Assembly: GCA_964530445.1 (NCBI GenBank) | Contig: CAZHBJ010000073.1 | Coordinates: 1 to 16,097, forward strand | Direction of reading: 5' to 3' | Source of the DNA: FEN-1297 sp964530445 | Lineage (GTDB): Bacteria; Bacteroidota; Ignavibacteria; Ignavibacteriales; Ignavibacteriaceae | DNA: 16,097 bases | Shown: one piece after another, positions 7,917 through 15,430 of the stretch | How positions within the stretch are numbered: the stretch's first letter is position 1 | How the letters are laid out: every line of letters starts with the position of its first letter | Notes under the pieces: model-generated | The model's database searches: none | What the model saw: the letters and a program-made list of their open reading frames with translations, nothing else | Told to the model about the DNA's origin: nothing | Translations under genes and position numbers: made by a program

Positions 7917-7945
7917 TTGACAATAAAATCCAATTTTTTTATGTT
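7917..7945 (+). promoter_or_regulatory. Candidate promoter of the arg operon
   Basis: TTGACA (7917-7922) is followed after exactly 17 nt by TATGTT (7940-7945), a textbook sigma-70 layout. The downstream part also reads TATGTTTA, close to the TAnnTTTG element of Bacteroidota. Transcription would start near 7952. That is practically at the ATG at 7954, so the leader ORF would be leaderless there or would start at the in-frame ATG at 7966. Confidence 0.55.
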
Positions 7946-7953
7946 TACAGCCA

Positions 7954-8064
7954 ATGAAAAAATCAATGTTACATATAATTAATTCAAAAGAATTTAAAAA
8001 ATTCCTTTATACAATTCTTCCAAGTAGATCGCTTCTACCGCGCCGCCGCCCCCGTTTGGGGTAA
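7954..8064 (+). CDS. Putative arginine-rich leader peptide in front of argC
   Basis: A short ORF of 36 codons from the ATG at 7954, or 32 from the in-frame ATG at 7966. It begins MKKSMLHIIN and ends LPSRSLLPRRRPRLG before TAA. The Arg codons are AGA at 8026, three consecutive CGC at 8041-8049, and CGT at 8053 after a Pro codon. CGC is uncommon in the surrounding genes, which mostly use AGA and AGG. The ORF lies between the candidate promoter and the first gene of the arginine operon, 63 nt before argC, exactly where an attenuation leader belongs. I infer that ribosome stalling at the Arg codons reports arginyl-tRNA supply. No SD is visible. The peptide resembles nothing I recognise, so the call rests on position and codon content only. 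Confidence 0.55.
   Translation: MKKSMLHIINSKEFKKFLYTILPSRSLLPRRRPRLG
8050..8061 (+). promoter_or_regulatory. GC hairpin at the end of the leader ORF
   Basis: CCCC-GTTT-GGGG can form a short, strong stem directly before the leader stop codon and just after the Arg codon run. A ribosome paused on the CGC codons would cover it. There is no U-run after it, so it is not a classical terminator by itself. A nearby segment, AATTCCTT at 8000-8007, could also pair with the argC ribosome site at 8115-8123 with one bulge. The regulatory role is inferred. Confidence 0.35.
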
Positions 8065-8127
8065 TACATATCATTAATTAAATAATTAAATCAAAAGTTA
8101 GTTTAAAATATTTTAAGGAAATTATAT

Positions 8128-9162
8128 ATGATTTCGATAGGCATTATAGGTGGAAGCGGTTATACCGGGAAAAAGTTGCTGCAATTTTGCAATTCCCATT
8201 CATTTGTAAGTGAATATAAAATTTATGCACAAAAGTCGGCCGGGCAATTTATAACTGATTTATTTCCGGATCTTGAAGGTCAGGTCCAAAATTCGAAAAT
8301 AGAAAGTATTAGCGAATTATCTTTTGAGCACGATGTATATTTTATAGCATTACCTCATGGTGAAGCACTTAAATATGTACCGGCTTTAATTAATTCGGGT
8401 AAAAAAGTAATCGACCTTGGAGGCGATTATAGATTAAACTCTGAGAATATATATGAAAAATGGTACGGAATAAAACATAGTTCTCCCGCATTGCTAAAGC
8501 TAAAAACTTATGGTTTGGCTGATTATTACGGAACCAATTATTCCAACAATAATTTAATCGCAAATCCGGGCTGCTATCCCACTGCGGTTTTGCTTTCCCT
8601 GCTGCCATTAGTTGAAGGATTTAATGAACATATTATTTCTGCTAGTGTTGCAGCTTATTCGGGAACAAGCGGAGCCGGGAAAACTCCAAAACTAGAATTA
8701 ATGATGTCCGAAATGGATGGCGATGTATCTGCATACAATGTTAATAAACACAGACACCAACCGGAAATTATTCAAATGTTAAATCAATCCGGGTTTAATT
8801 CGGCTTTTTCATTCACTACACATCTGCTGCCTGTTTCAGTTGGAATTTATTCTACAGCATCAATTCATTTAAAAGAAAATATTAAAGAAGATGAAATAAA
8901 AAATTACTATAATAAATTCTATTCGAATTCCCAGTTTGTAAGAATGAGAGAAACGCCGCCCCACCTGCAGTGGGTAGTAAACTCTAATTTTTGTGATATT
9001 AACATTTCCGTAAATAACAAAGTATTAATTATCAGTACGGCAATTGATAATCTTATTAAAGGTGCATCAGGACAAGCGGTTCAAAATATGAATAAGATGT
9101 TTGGCTTTGAAGAAAGCTTAGGGCTTGGATTGAAAGGAGTTAAAGATGCATCAATATATTGA
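8128..9162 (+). CDS. argC: N-acetyl-gamma-glutamyl-phosphate reductase
   Basis: Catalyses the NADPH-dependent reduction of N-acetylglutamyl phosphate to the semialdehyde, the third step of ornithine synthesis, in the cytoplasm. It has 344 residues, normal for the long-type ArgC. The N-terminal Rossmann motif is IGIIGGSGYTGKKLL. The active-site cysteine is Cys149 in NPGCYPTA. SGTSGAGKTPKLELM and NKHRHQPEI carry the conserved catalytic-domain residues including His. HLLPVSVGIYSTASIHL is the usual late motif. AAGGAA at 8115-8120 is the ribosome site, 7 nt before the ATG. It is the first enzyme gene after the leader ORF, and its 3' end overlaps argJ by 17 nt. Confidence 0.96.
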   Translation: MISIGIIGGSGYTGKKLLQFCNSHSFVSEYKIYAQKSAGQFITDLFPDLEGQVQNSKIESISELSFEHDVYFIALPHGEALKYVPALINSGKKVIDLGGDYRLNSENIYEKWYGIKHSSPALLKLKTYGLADYYGTNYSNNNLIANPGCYPTAVLLSLLPLVEGFNEHIISASVAAYSGTSGAGKTPKLELMMSEMDGDVSAYNVNKHRHQPEIIQMLNQSGFNSAFSFTTHLLPVSVGIYSTASIHLKENIKEDEIKNYYNKFYSNSQFVRMRETPPHLQWVVNSNFCDINISVNNKVLIISTAIDNLIKGASGQAVQNMNKMFGFEESLGLGLKGVKDASIY

Positions 9163-10337
9163 AAATGGCTCTGTAACAACTCCAAAAGGTTTTAAAGCCG
9201 CAGGAATATTTTGCGGAATTAAAAGAAAGAAAAAAGATTTAGCTTTAATTTATTCGGAAGAACCGTGCACTGCGGCAGGTACTTATACTCTAAACAAAGT
9301 AAAAGCTGCACCTTTATTGCTGACCCAAAGTGTAGTTAAAAAGTCCGACTTTGTTAAAGCAGTTATTATTAACTCAGGAAATGCGAATGCATGTACAGGT
9401 GAAACAGGTGATCTTGATGCACTTAATATGCAGAAGTGGTGTGCTGATAAACTGGATATTTTTCCTAAGGAAGTTTTAATTGCTTCAACCGGTGTTATCG
9501 GACAAAAAATGCCGATGGATAAAATAAAGAGCGGAATTGACGAAATCGTTCCTTTAGTTTCAAAAACCGGCGGATTAGATGCTGCCGAAGCTATTATGAC
9601 AACGGATACTAAAATAAAATCTTTTGCACTAAATATTAAAATCGGCAGTAGTGATGTAAAAATAGGTGGTATTTGTAAAGGCAGCGGAATGATTGCTCCC
9701 AATATGGCAACAATGCTCGCATTTATTTCTACAGATGCGGAAATTGCAGGAGCTTCTATCGAATGCTGTTCGTATTTCATTCAATAAAATTTCGGTCGAT
9801 GGAGAAACCAGCACTAATGATATGGCGTTGCTATTATCGAATGGTGCTTCCGGGATAAAAATTAATAAAAATTCCGATGAATATATTTCTTTTAAAAATG
9901 CGCTTGAAGATTTATGCAAAGAAATGGCTAAAACTATTGTATCCGACGGCGAAGGCGCTACCAAACTCGTTACAATAAATGTTAAAAATGCAAAATCGAA
10001 AGAAGATGCGGATTTGGTCGGCAAATCGATTGCCAATTCGTCGTTAGTTAAAACAGCAATTTACGGTTCCGATGCGAATTGGGGAAGAATTTTAAGCGCG
10101 GCCGGTCAAAGCGGTGCAGATTTTGATCCTTCTAAAGTTTCAATCAGCTTTGATGATCTGCCTATTCTTCTCCCCTCTTACACATTAGCGGTAGACGAAG
10201 AGAAAGCTTCTAAAATTCTTTCGCAGCCTTCATTTTTAATTAATGTAGACTTAAACTCCGGTTCGGAAGAAACTACTTGGTGGACATGTGACTTGACTGA
10301 AGAATATATTAGAATTAATGCTGATTATAGAACTTAA
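9146..10337 (+). pseudogene. argJ: Ornithine acetyltransferase / N-acetylglutamate synthase, split by a frameshift
   Basis: ArgJ moves the acetyl group from acetylornithine to glutamate, closing the acetyl cycle. Two overlapping frames together give a normal full-length ArgJ of about 400 residues. Frame 1 (9146-9787) carries the N-terminal subunit, the self-cleavage motif KGSGMIAPNMATML (cleavage before Thr189, codon 9710-9712) and TDAEI, then runs into non-family sequence and stops. Frame 2 resumes at LQELLSNAV (9744 onward), then SFNKISVDGETSTNDMALL, and ends with the correct WTCDLTEEYIRINADYRT. The switch lies at 9743-9747, inside the beta subunit. Family members I recall have about four residues between the two halves here, so a 14-nt loss fits better than a single-base change. 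The rest is well conserved, so this is a recent lesion or an assembly error. Strong SD AAAGGAG at 9133-9139. Confidence 0.9.
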
Positions 10338-10352
10338 GTTTGAGGAATTTAA

Positions 10353-11162
10353 ATGAAAACAGCAGTAATAAAAATTAGCGGTAAATCAATAAACGAAATT
10401 TTAACAACCGATAAATGGATTTCGGCTTTAAAAAATTTTTCTACCGAATATGACGGAATTGTTTTAGTCCATGGAGCCGGAAAAAGTATTTCGGAATGGT
10501 CGGAAAAATTAGGTATCGATACACAATTTATTAATGGGCAAAGAGTTACATCCGAAAAACAAATGGAAGTAGTTGCCGCCGTTCAAGCAGGAATTTTAAA
10601 CAGCCGGATAAATGCAAAATTAAATGCCGACGGATTTAACTCAATTGGACTATCGGGTATCGATAGAAATACTTTTACAGCAGAATACTTTAATAAAGAA
10701 TTGGGCTTTGTCGGCAAACCGGTTTTAACCGGTTCGATAACATGGATAAATGAATTATTAAATTCAAATGTAATTCCGGTATTTTCAAGCGTTTGTAAAG
10801 ATGCTTCGGGAAACTTAATGAACGTAAATGCGGATATTTTTACGGAAGCATTAGCGAATGCCATAAATGCCTATTCTGTCTTCTTCGTCTCCGATGTTGA
10901 AGGAGTAAAAATAAACGGAAATTTTCAAGAAGCTTTAACGGAAGAAGACATAATCAATGGTATTATCAGCGGAGAAATTACGGACGGAATGATTCCCAAA
11001 TTGAATAGCTGTATAGAATTACTTAAAAAAGGGATAAATAAAGTCTGGATCGGTTCACAAATCAATAATTCTTCATTAAATAAAACAGAAAGAATAAATG
11101 GAAACGGAACTTGGATCGTTAATTCGAACGAAACAGGATATAAATTCCTCAAGATTGCTTAA
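10353..11162 (+). CDS. argB: N-acetylglutamate kinase
   Basis: Amino-acid-kinase-fold enzyme that phosphorylates N-acetylglutamate, second step of the pathway and often the feedback-controlled one. It has 269 residues, the short ArgB form. The N-terminal motif is VIKISGKS (the first conserved Lys, with Ser in place of the second Gly). HGAGKSISEW is the variant of HGGG. GQRVTSEKQMEVVAAVQAG is the substrate-binding segment. MNVNADIFTEALANAINA and GEITDGMIPKLNSC carry the N-acetylglutamate and ATP contacts. It lacks the N-terminal helix that marks arginine-inhibited hexameric ArgB, so feedback by arginine is less likely. GAGGAA lies 6 nt before the ATG. The 3' end overlaps the argD frame by an unusual 65 nt. 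Confidence 0.92.
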   Translation: MKTAVIKISGKSINEILTTDKWISALKNFSTEYDGIVLVHGAGKSISEWSEKLGIDTQFINGQRVTSEKQMEVVAAVQAGILNSRINAKLNADGFNSIGLSGIDRNTFTAEYFNKELGFVGKPVLTGSITWINELLNSNVIPVFSSVCKDASGNLMNVNADIFTEALANAINAYSVFFVSDVEGVKINGNFQEALTEEDIINGIISGEITDGMIPKLNSCIELLKKGINKVWIGSQINNSSLNKTERINGNGTWIVNSNETGYKFLKIA

Positions 11163-12303
11163 TACATATTCCAGATATCCGGTTGAGTTTTCTTATGGAA
11201 ACGGCGCATATGTTTATGATGAAACCGGTAAAGAATATATCGATTTTTTATGCGGTATTGCTGTTACAGGGTTCGGACACAATCACCCGGAAATAAAAGA
11301 TGCTGTTTTAAAACAAATTGATAAACTCTGGCATGTATCGAATTTATATACTTCTACTCCTCAGGAAGTTTTAGCAAAAAAACTTGCTGAAAAATCCGGC
11401 TTGGATTCCGTTTTCTTTTGCAATTCTGGAACAGAAGCTAATGAAGCAGCAATAAAATTTGCAAGGAAATGGGGAAAAGGCAAAAGCGAATTTATTTGTG
11501 CGGCGGGAGCATTTCACGGCAGAACTTACGGAAGTCTTTCGGCTACAGGCGGACATAAATACCTGGAAGGATTTGCTCCTTTTGTACCCGGGTTTATCCA
11601 TGTACCGTTTGGGAATATTGATGCTGCAGTGAATGCTATTAATAACAATACGGCTGCCGTAATGATTGAAACTATTCAAGGTGAAGGCGGTGTGAATGTT
11701 GCACCCAAAAATTATATCAAAGAATTAAGATCTATTTGCAGTGAAAAAAATATTTTGTTAATCATTGATGAAGTACAAACCGGAATGGGCAGAACCGGGA
11801 AATTCTTTTCATATCAGTATGAAGAAGTAATTCCCGATATAGTTACAACTGCTAAAGGAATTGCAAATGGTATTCCTTTAGGCGCCGTAATTTGCAGTAA
11901 AGATGTATCAAAAGAAATTAAGCCCGGTAGTCACGGCTCAACATTCGGCGGTAATCCTATTGCTATTGCAGCGGCAAACAAAGTAGTTGATTTATTGAAT
12001 GAAGAACAGCTTAATAAGATAGAACAGCTTGGAAAAACTTTAATTGATGCCCTGCACGGTTTGAATATTTCCGAAGTAAAAGATATTAGAGGCAAAGGTT
12101 TAATGATTGGAATTGAGTTCGTTCAAGGAGTTTCCGCCAAAGAAATTGCAAAGAAAATGCTTGATAAAGGTTTCTTGACCGGAACTTCAGGTGAAGCAGT
12201 CTTAAGAATTCTGCCTCCTTTTATAATCACACAAACAGAAATTATGAAATTTTTACTGGCATTTAGACGAGTAATTTCCGATATATCCGGTAAAGAATAT
12301 TAA
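11098..12303 (+). CDS. argD: Acetylornithine aminotransferase
   Basis: Class-III PLP aminotransferase that converts N-acetylglutamate semialdehyde to N-acetylornithine with glutamate as donor. It has 401 residues. Motifs in order: RLLNTYSRYPVEF at the start of the domain, DFLCGIAVTGFGHNHP, FFCNSGTEANEAAIKFARKW (cofactor phosphate site), FHGRTYGSLSATG, LLIIDEVQTGMGRTGK (Asp224 to the PLP ring nitrogen), TTAKGIANGIPLGA with the Schiff-base Lys253, and HGSTFGGNPIAIAAAN. The only ATG in frame before the conserved region is at 11098, inside argB, giving about 20 extra residues. A later non-ATG start near 11130-11160 is possible. The paralogous use as ornithine or succinyl-ornithine aminotransferase cannot be excluded, but the operon argues for ArgD. 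Confidence 0.95.
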   Translation: METELGSLIRTKQDINSSRLLNTYSRYPVEFSYGNGAYVYDETGKEYIDFLCGIAVTGFGHNHPEIKDAVLKQIDKLWHVSNLYTSTPQEVLAKKLAEKSGLDSVFFCNSGTEANEAAIKFARKWGKGKSEFICAAGAFHGRTYGSLSATGGHKYLEGFAPFVPGFIHVPFGNIDAAVNAINNNTAAVMIETIQGEGGVNVAPKNYIKELRSICSEKNILLIIDEVQTGMGRTGKFFSYQYEEVIPDIVTTAKGIANGIPLGAVICSKDVSKEIKPGSHGSTFGGNPIAIAAANKVVDLLNEEQLNKIEQLGKTLIDALHGLNISEVKDIRGKGLMIGIEFVQGVSAKEIAKKMLDKGFLTGTSGEAVLRILPPFIITQTEIMKFLLAFRRVISDISGKEY

Positions 12304-12324
12304 AAATAATCAATTGGTGGTATC

Positions 12325-12780
12325 ATGTCTTCAAAATTAAAAAGGCTCAATCGCATAAAAGAAATACTTAACAGCAAAAGCATTCCTTCGCACGAAAGTT
12401 TGGTTAAACTACTTTCCGATGAAGGCATTCAGGTTACGCAAGCTACATTAAGCCGGGATTTTGCAGAATTGGGAGTTATTAGAACTTTTACGGAATACGG
12501 ACCTCGCTATGTACTGGACGCACATGAATCCGGTAAGCAGATTGCCAAACTAATCGGATTTGAAATATTAAGTGTTGAACATAATGAATCTGTGGTTGTA
12601 ATAAGAACCCTGGCAGGCAGGGCTCAGGGTATTGCACATTTTATAGATCGATTAAATAATCCGGAAATATTGGGTACAATCGGCGGTGACGATACCGTAC
12701 TCGTAATTCCGAGTTCACAGAAAAGTATACCGGCATTAATCGAATTAACAAAAAAAATGATGACCGAACAAATCGGTTAG
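12325..12780 (+). CDS. argR: Arginine repressor ArgR
   Basis: Arginine-responsive hexameric DNA-binding regulator. It has 151 residues, the usual size. The N-terminal winged HTH (residues about 1-70) contains the recognition helix VTQATLSRDFAELGV with the invariant Ser43-Arg44, and RYVL closes the wing. The C-terminal oligomerisation and arginine-binding domain has RTLAGRAQGIAHFID and GTIGGDDTVLVI, where Asp122-Asp123 contact arginine. It sits 21 nt after argD in the biosynthetic operon, which implies autoregulation. A candidate ARG box is present upstream of the operon promoter. The ribosome site is only a weak GGTGG 4 nt before the ATG. Identity is secure; its DNA sites in this genome are not. 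Confidence 0.96.
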   Translation: MSSKLKRLNRIKEILNSKSIPSHESLVKLLSDEGIQVTQATLSRDFAELGVIRTFTEYGPRYVLDAHESGKQIAKLIGFEILSVEHNESVVVIRTLAGRAQGIAHFIDRLNNPEILGTIGGDDTVLVIPSSQKSIPALIELTKKMMTEQIG

Positions 12781-12810
12781 AAAAAATAATTAGTTGGAGG
12801 AGATAAGAAA

Positions 12811-14031
12811 GTGGAAAAGATGAAAATTGTCGTAGCATATTCGGGAGGATTGGATACTTCAGTAATGGTTAAATGGCTGAAAGAAAAATATGATGCGGAG
12901 ATAATTACGGCTACCGGGTTTTTAGGCCAGGTAAAAGAAATAGAAGGTGTAAAAGAAAAAGCCGCTAAAACCGGTGCTGCAAAATCATTTATATTTGATT
13001 TACGCGAAGAATTTCTTACAAAATATGCTTGGAAAGCATTAAAAGCCGGTGCTTTATATGAAGGCTCTTACCCTATGGCAACAGCAATCGGTAGACCGCT
13101 TTTAGCTAAAATGCTTGTGGATGTGGCGACAAACGAAAATGCAGACACAGTTGCACATGGATGCACGGGAAAAGGAAACGATCAGGTTAGGTTTGAGGTC
13201 GGTGTTCAGTCTTTATCTCCTCATTTAAAAACTATTGCACCTTTAAGAATGTGGGAATTTAAAAGCCGTGAGGAAGAAATGGAATATGCCTTAAAAAATA
13301 ATATTCCGATTAAAGCAACAAAAGATTCACCTTATTCAATCGATGAAAATTTATGGGGAATTGCCATTGAATGCGGAGTTTTGGAAGATCCTGCTCAGGC
13401 TCCTCCAGACGATGCATATCAAATTACTGTAAGCCCTAAATCGGCACCTGATAATCCGGAAGTAATATCAATCGGATTTGAAAAAGGAATTCCAGTTAGT
13501 TTAAATTCTATTGAATTGAATGCAGTTGAACTTGTTTCACAATTAAGAGATATTGGAGCCGCATATGGTATAGGAAGGCTGGATTTAATTGAAAATAGAG
13601 TTGTTGGAATTAAGTCGAGAGAAATTTATGAAGCTCCTGCGGCTACACTGCTTCATCATGCGCATTCCGAATTAGAAAGGCTTATCCTCGATAAGGAAAC
13701 ATTTAGATATAAACAGAATGTTTCAAATAAAATTGCTAATTTAATTTATGACGGTTTATGGTATTCCCCGCTGTTTAATTCATTGATGGCTTTTGTCGAT
13801 TCGACACAAGAAAAAATAACCGGAGAAGTAAAGCTCGAATTATATAAAGGAACGATTAATACTTTATCAAGAAACAGTATTTACAGCTTGTATAATAAAA
13901 ATCTAGCAACCTATACACTGGAAGATACATTTGACCACAAAGCTTCGGAAGGTTTTATAAAAATACACGGACTTCCGTATAAAATTATTGCTGAAGTTGA
14001 TAACACAATAAAAGAAGAGGCTGTCGTTTAA
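12811..14031 (+). CDS. argG: Argininosuccinate synthase
   Basis: Joins citrulline and aspartate with ATP to give argininosuccinate, the penultimate arginine step. It has 406 residues, normal length. The ATP-pyrophosphatase loop AYSGGLDTSVM is at residues 9-19. EGSYPMATAIGRPLLAK and AHGCTGKGNDQVRFE are the citrulline- and aspartate-binding signatures. SPYSIDENLWG is the conserved middle motif. I choose the GTG at 12811: GGAGGAG (12796-12802) is ideally placed 8 nt upstream of it and too far (17 nt) from the ATG at 12820. This is the strongest ribosome site in the operon. The stop shares its last base with the argH start (TAATG), so ArgG and ArgH are probably made in equal amounts. Confidence 0.97.
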   Translation: MEKMKIVVAYSGGLDTSVMVKWLKEKYDAEIITATGFLGQVKEIEGVKEKAAKTGAAKSFIFDLREEFLTKYAWKALKAGALYEGSYPMATAIGRPLLAKMLVDVATNENADTVAHGCTGKGNDQVRFEVGVQSLSPHLKTIAPLRMWEFKSREEEMEYALKNNIPIKATKDSPYSIDENLWGIAIECGVLEDPAQAPPDDAYQITVSPKSAPDNPEVISIGFEKGIPVSLNSIELNAVELVSQLRDIGAAYGIGRLDLIENRVVGIKSREIYEAPAATLLHHAHSELERLILDKETFRYKQNVSNKIANLIYDGLWYSPLFNSLMAFVDSTQEKITGEVKLELYKGTINTLSRNSIYSLYNKNLATYTLEDTFDHKASEGFIKIHGLPYKIIAEVDNTIKEEAVV

Positions 14032-15401
14032 TGCTATGGGGCGGAAGGTTTAAAGATCAGCTAAATAATAATGCCTTAAGGTTTTCTTCTTCATTAGATG
14101 TCGATATAAATTTAATTCACGAAGATATTGAAGGCAGCAAAGCACATGCTGAAATGCTTGCTCATGTAAATATTATTTCCAATGACGAAGCTGAAAAAAT
14201 AATTAACGGACTCAATACAATTGAGAAAGAATGGGATAAAGGGATCTGGAAACCGGATCCGGCTAAATTTGAGGATATCCATTCTGCAATAGAATCGAGA
14301 TTATACGAGCTTATTGACAAAACTGCCGGTAAACTGCATACCGGAAGAAGCCGAAACGATCAAATTGCAACGGATGTAATATTATGGGTAAAAAAAAGAT
14401 GCAGTTTGGTAATCGATGAAATTAAAAAATTACAAAAAGTTTTTTTAGATATTTCTTCGGAACATGTTAATACAATTATTCCGGGTTATACTCATCTTCA
14501 GAGAGCTCAGCCTATTTCGTTGGCTTTTCATTTATTAGCTTACGTTGAAATGCTGCAGAGAGATGCCGAAAGATTTAAATTCGTTAAAAGCTCGCTTAAT
14601 GAATTACCGCTCGGTTCAGGTGCTTTAGCGGGTTCAACTTTACCACTTGACAGAAATTTCACAAGCGAAAAATTAGGATTTGAAAAGCCTACGGGAAATG
14701 CTCTTGATTCTGTATCTAACAGAGATTTTATTCTTGATTATCTTCACGCATGTTCTGTAGGAATGATGCATTTAAGCAGGCTATCGGAAGAGATAATCAT
14801 TTGGTCGTCAACAGAGTGGAACTTTATAAAATTAAGCGACAGTTTTACAACCGGTTCTTCTTTAATGCCTCAAAAGAAAAATTCAGACCTGGCAGAACTA
14901 ATAAGAGGTAAAACCGGACATGTTTACGGAAATTATATTTCTTTAGCTTCAACACTTAAATCTCTTCCGCTTAGTTATAATAGAGATCTTCAAGAAGATA
15001 AATTGCCTTTATTCAGTTCTTCTTTTATTTATGAAGATTCTCTGGATATTATGAAATCAATGCTTGTCTCGGCTGAATTCAACACCAAACGATTTGAGAT
15101 AGAACTTCAAGGTGATTTTTCATTATCAACCGATTTAGCCGACTGGTTGGTATTAAAAGGCATACCGTTTAGAGAAGCACATGAGATAGTCGGAAAGGTT
15201 GTTCAAAAATTAGAAAATGAGAACAAAAATTTCAGCGGTATAACAGTTGAAGAATTAAAAGAAATAAACCAAATATTTGATGAAACTGCATTGGAATGTT
15301 TGGATATTTCGAAATGCTTAGATAAGAAAAAAAGCTACGGCTCCCCCAACCCGGAATTTGTCAAATCAAGAATTGAATACTGGAAAAATATTTTAATTTA
15401 A
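14031..15401 (+). CDS. argH: Argininosuccinate lyase
   Basis: Fumarase/aspartase-superfamily lyase that splits argininosuccinate into arginine and fumarate, the last pathway step, as a cytoplasmic homotetramer. It has 456 residues. It starts MLWGGRF, typical of the family. HTGRSRNDQIATDV (about 103-116) and GYTHLQRAQPISLAFH (His155) are substrate-site regions. The signature loop GSSLMPQKKNSDLAELIRGK holds the catalytic Ser277. The gene begins on the last base of the argG stop codon and closes the operon. A small inverted repeat follows 8 nt after the stop. No fusion to an N-acetyltransferase domain is present, so ArgH does not supply an ArgA function that could back up the broken argJ. Confidence 0.97.
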   Translation: MLWGGRFKDQLNNNALRFSSSLDVDINLIHEDIEGSKAHAEMLAHVNIISNDEAEKIINGLNTIEKEWDKGIWKPDPAKFEDIHSAIESRLYELIDKTAGKLHTGRSRNDQIATDVILWVKKRCSLVIDEIKKLQKVFLDISSEHVNTIIPGYTHLQRAQPISLAFHLLAYVEMLQRDAERFKFVKSSLNELPLGSGALAGSTLPLDRNFTSEKLGFEKPTGNALDSVSNRDFILDYLHACSVGMMHLSRLSEEIIIWSSTEWNFIKLSDSFTTGSSLMPQKKNSDLAELIRGKTGHVYGNYISLASTLKSLPLSYNRDLQEDKLPLFSSSFIYEDSLDIMKSMLVSAEFNTKRFEIELQGDFSLSTDLADWLVLKGIPFREAHEIVGKVVQKLENENKNFSGITVEELKEINQIFDETALECLDISKCLDKKKSYGSPNPEFVKSRIEYWKNILI

Positions 15402-15408
15402 GAACAAA

Positions 15409-15430
15409 GGAATAAGAATTCGTTTATTCC
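15409..15430. terminator. Candidate hairpin between argH and the convergent ORF
   Basis: GGAATAA and TTATTCC form a 7-bp stem around an 8-nt loop, in the gap between two convergent genes. No strong T-run follows on either strand, so termination is plausible from position but weak from sequence. Confidence 0.35.

Larger units (their letters stand above)
7654..7953. other. Gene-free AT-rich spacer between the KdsC-like gene and the arg leader
   Basis: No supported gene is seen in this 300-bp stretch. It contains an imperfect AT-only hairpin followed by a T-rich tract (7687-7716) that could end the phosphatase transcript, and the candidate arg operator and promoter near its right end. Two short protein-like stretches are noted separately as doubtful: plus 7851-7982, hydrophobic and without an ATG start, and minus 7706-7798. 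Confidence 0.5.

Noticed and set aside
7851..7982. Plus-strand hydrophobic frame (ILIIFVLSGIIFILLL) that would be a one-helix membrane peptide
   Set aside because: It has no ATG or GTG start upstream of the hydrophobic part, and T-rich DNA readily gives Ile/Leu/Phe runs. It overlaps the candidate operator, promoter and leader.
8000..8073. Small minus-strand ORF (ATG near 8073) reading MICITPNGGGGAVEAI and so on, overlapping the arg leader ORF
   Set aside because: It has a protein-like look, but it is the mirror of the CGC/GGG tract and has no ribosome site. It points away from argC, and the plus-strand leader explains the position and codon content better.
9740..9790. Programmed frameshifting in argJ
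   Set aside because: There is no slippery heptamer or downstream structure at the junction, and about four family residues are missing, which recoding would not explain.
9283..10036. Long minus-strand ORFs across argJ
   Set aside because: They are antisense shadows of the argJ coding frames, with unlikely composition and no family motifs.
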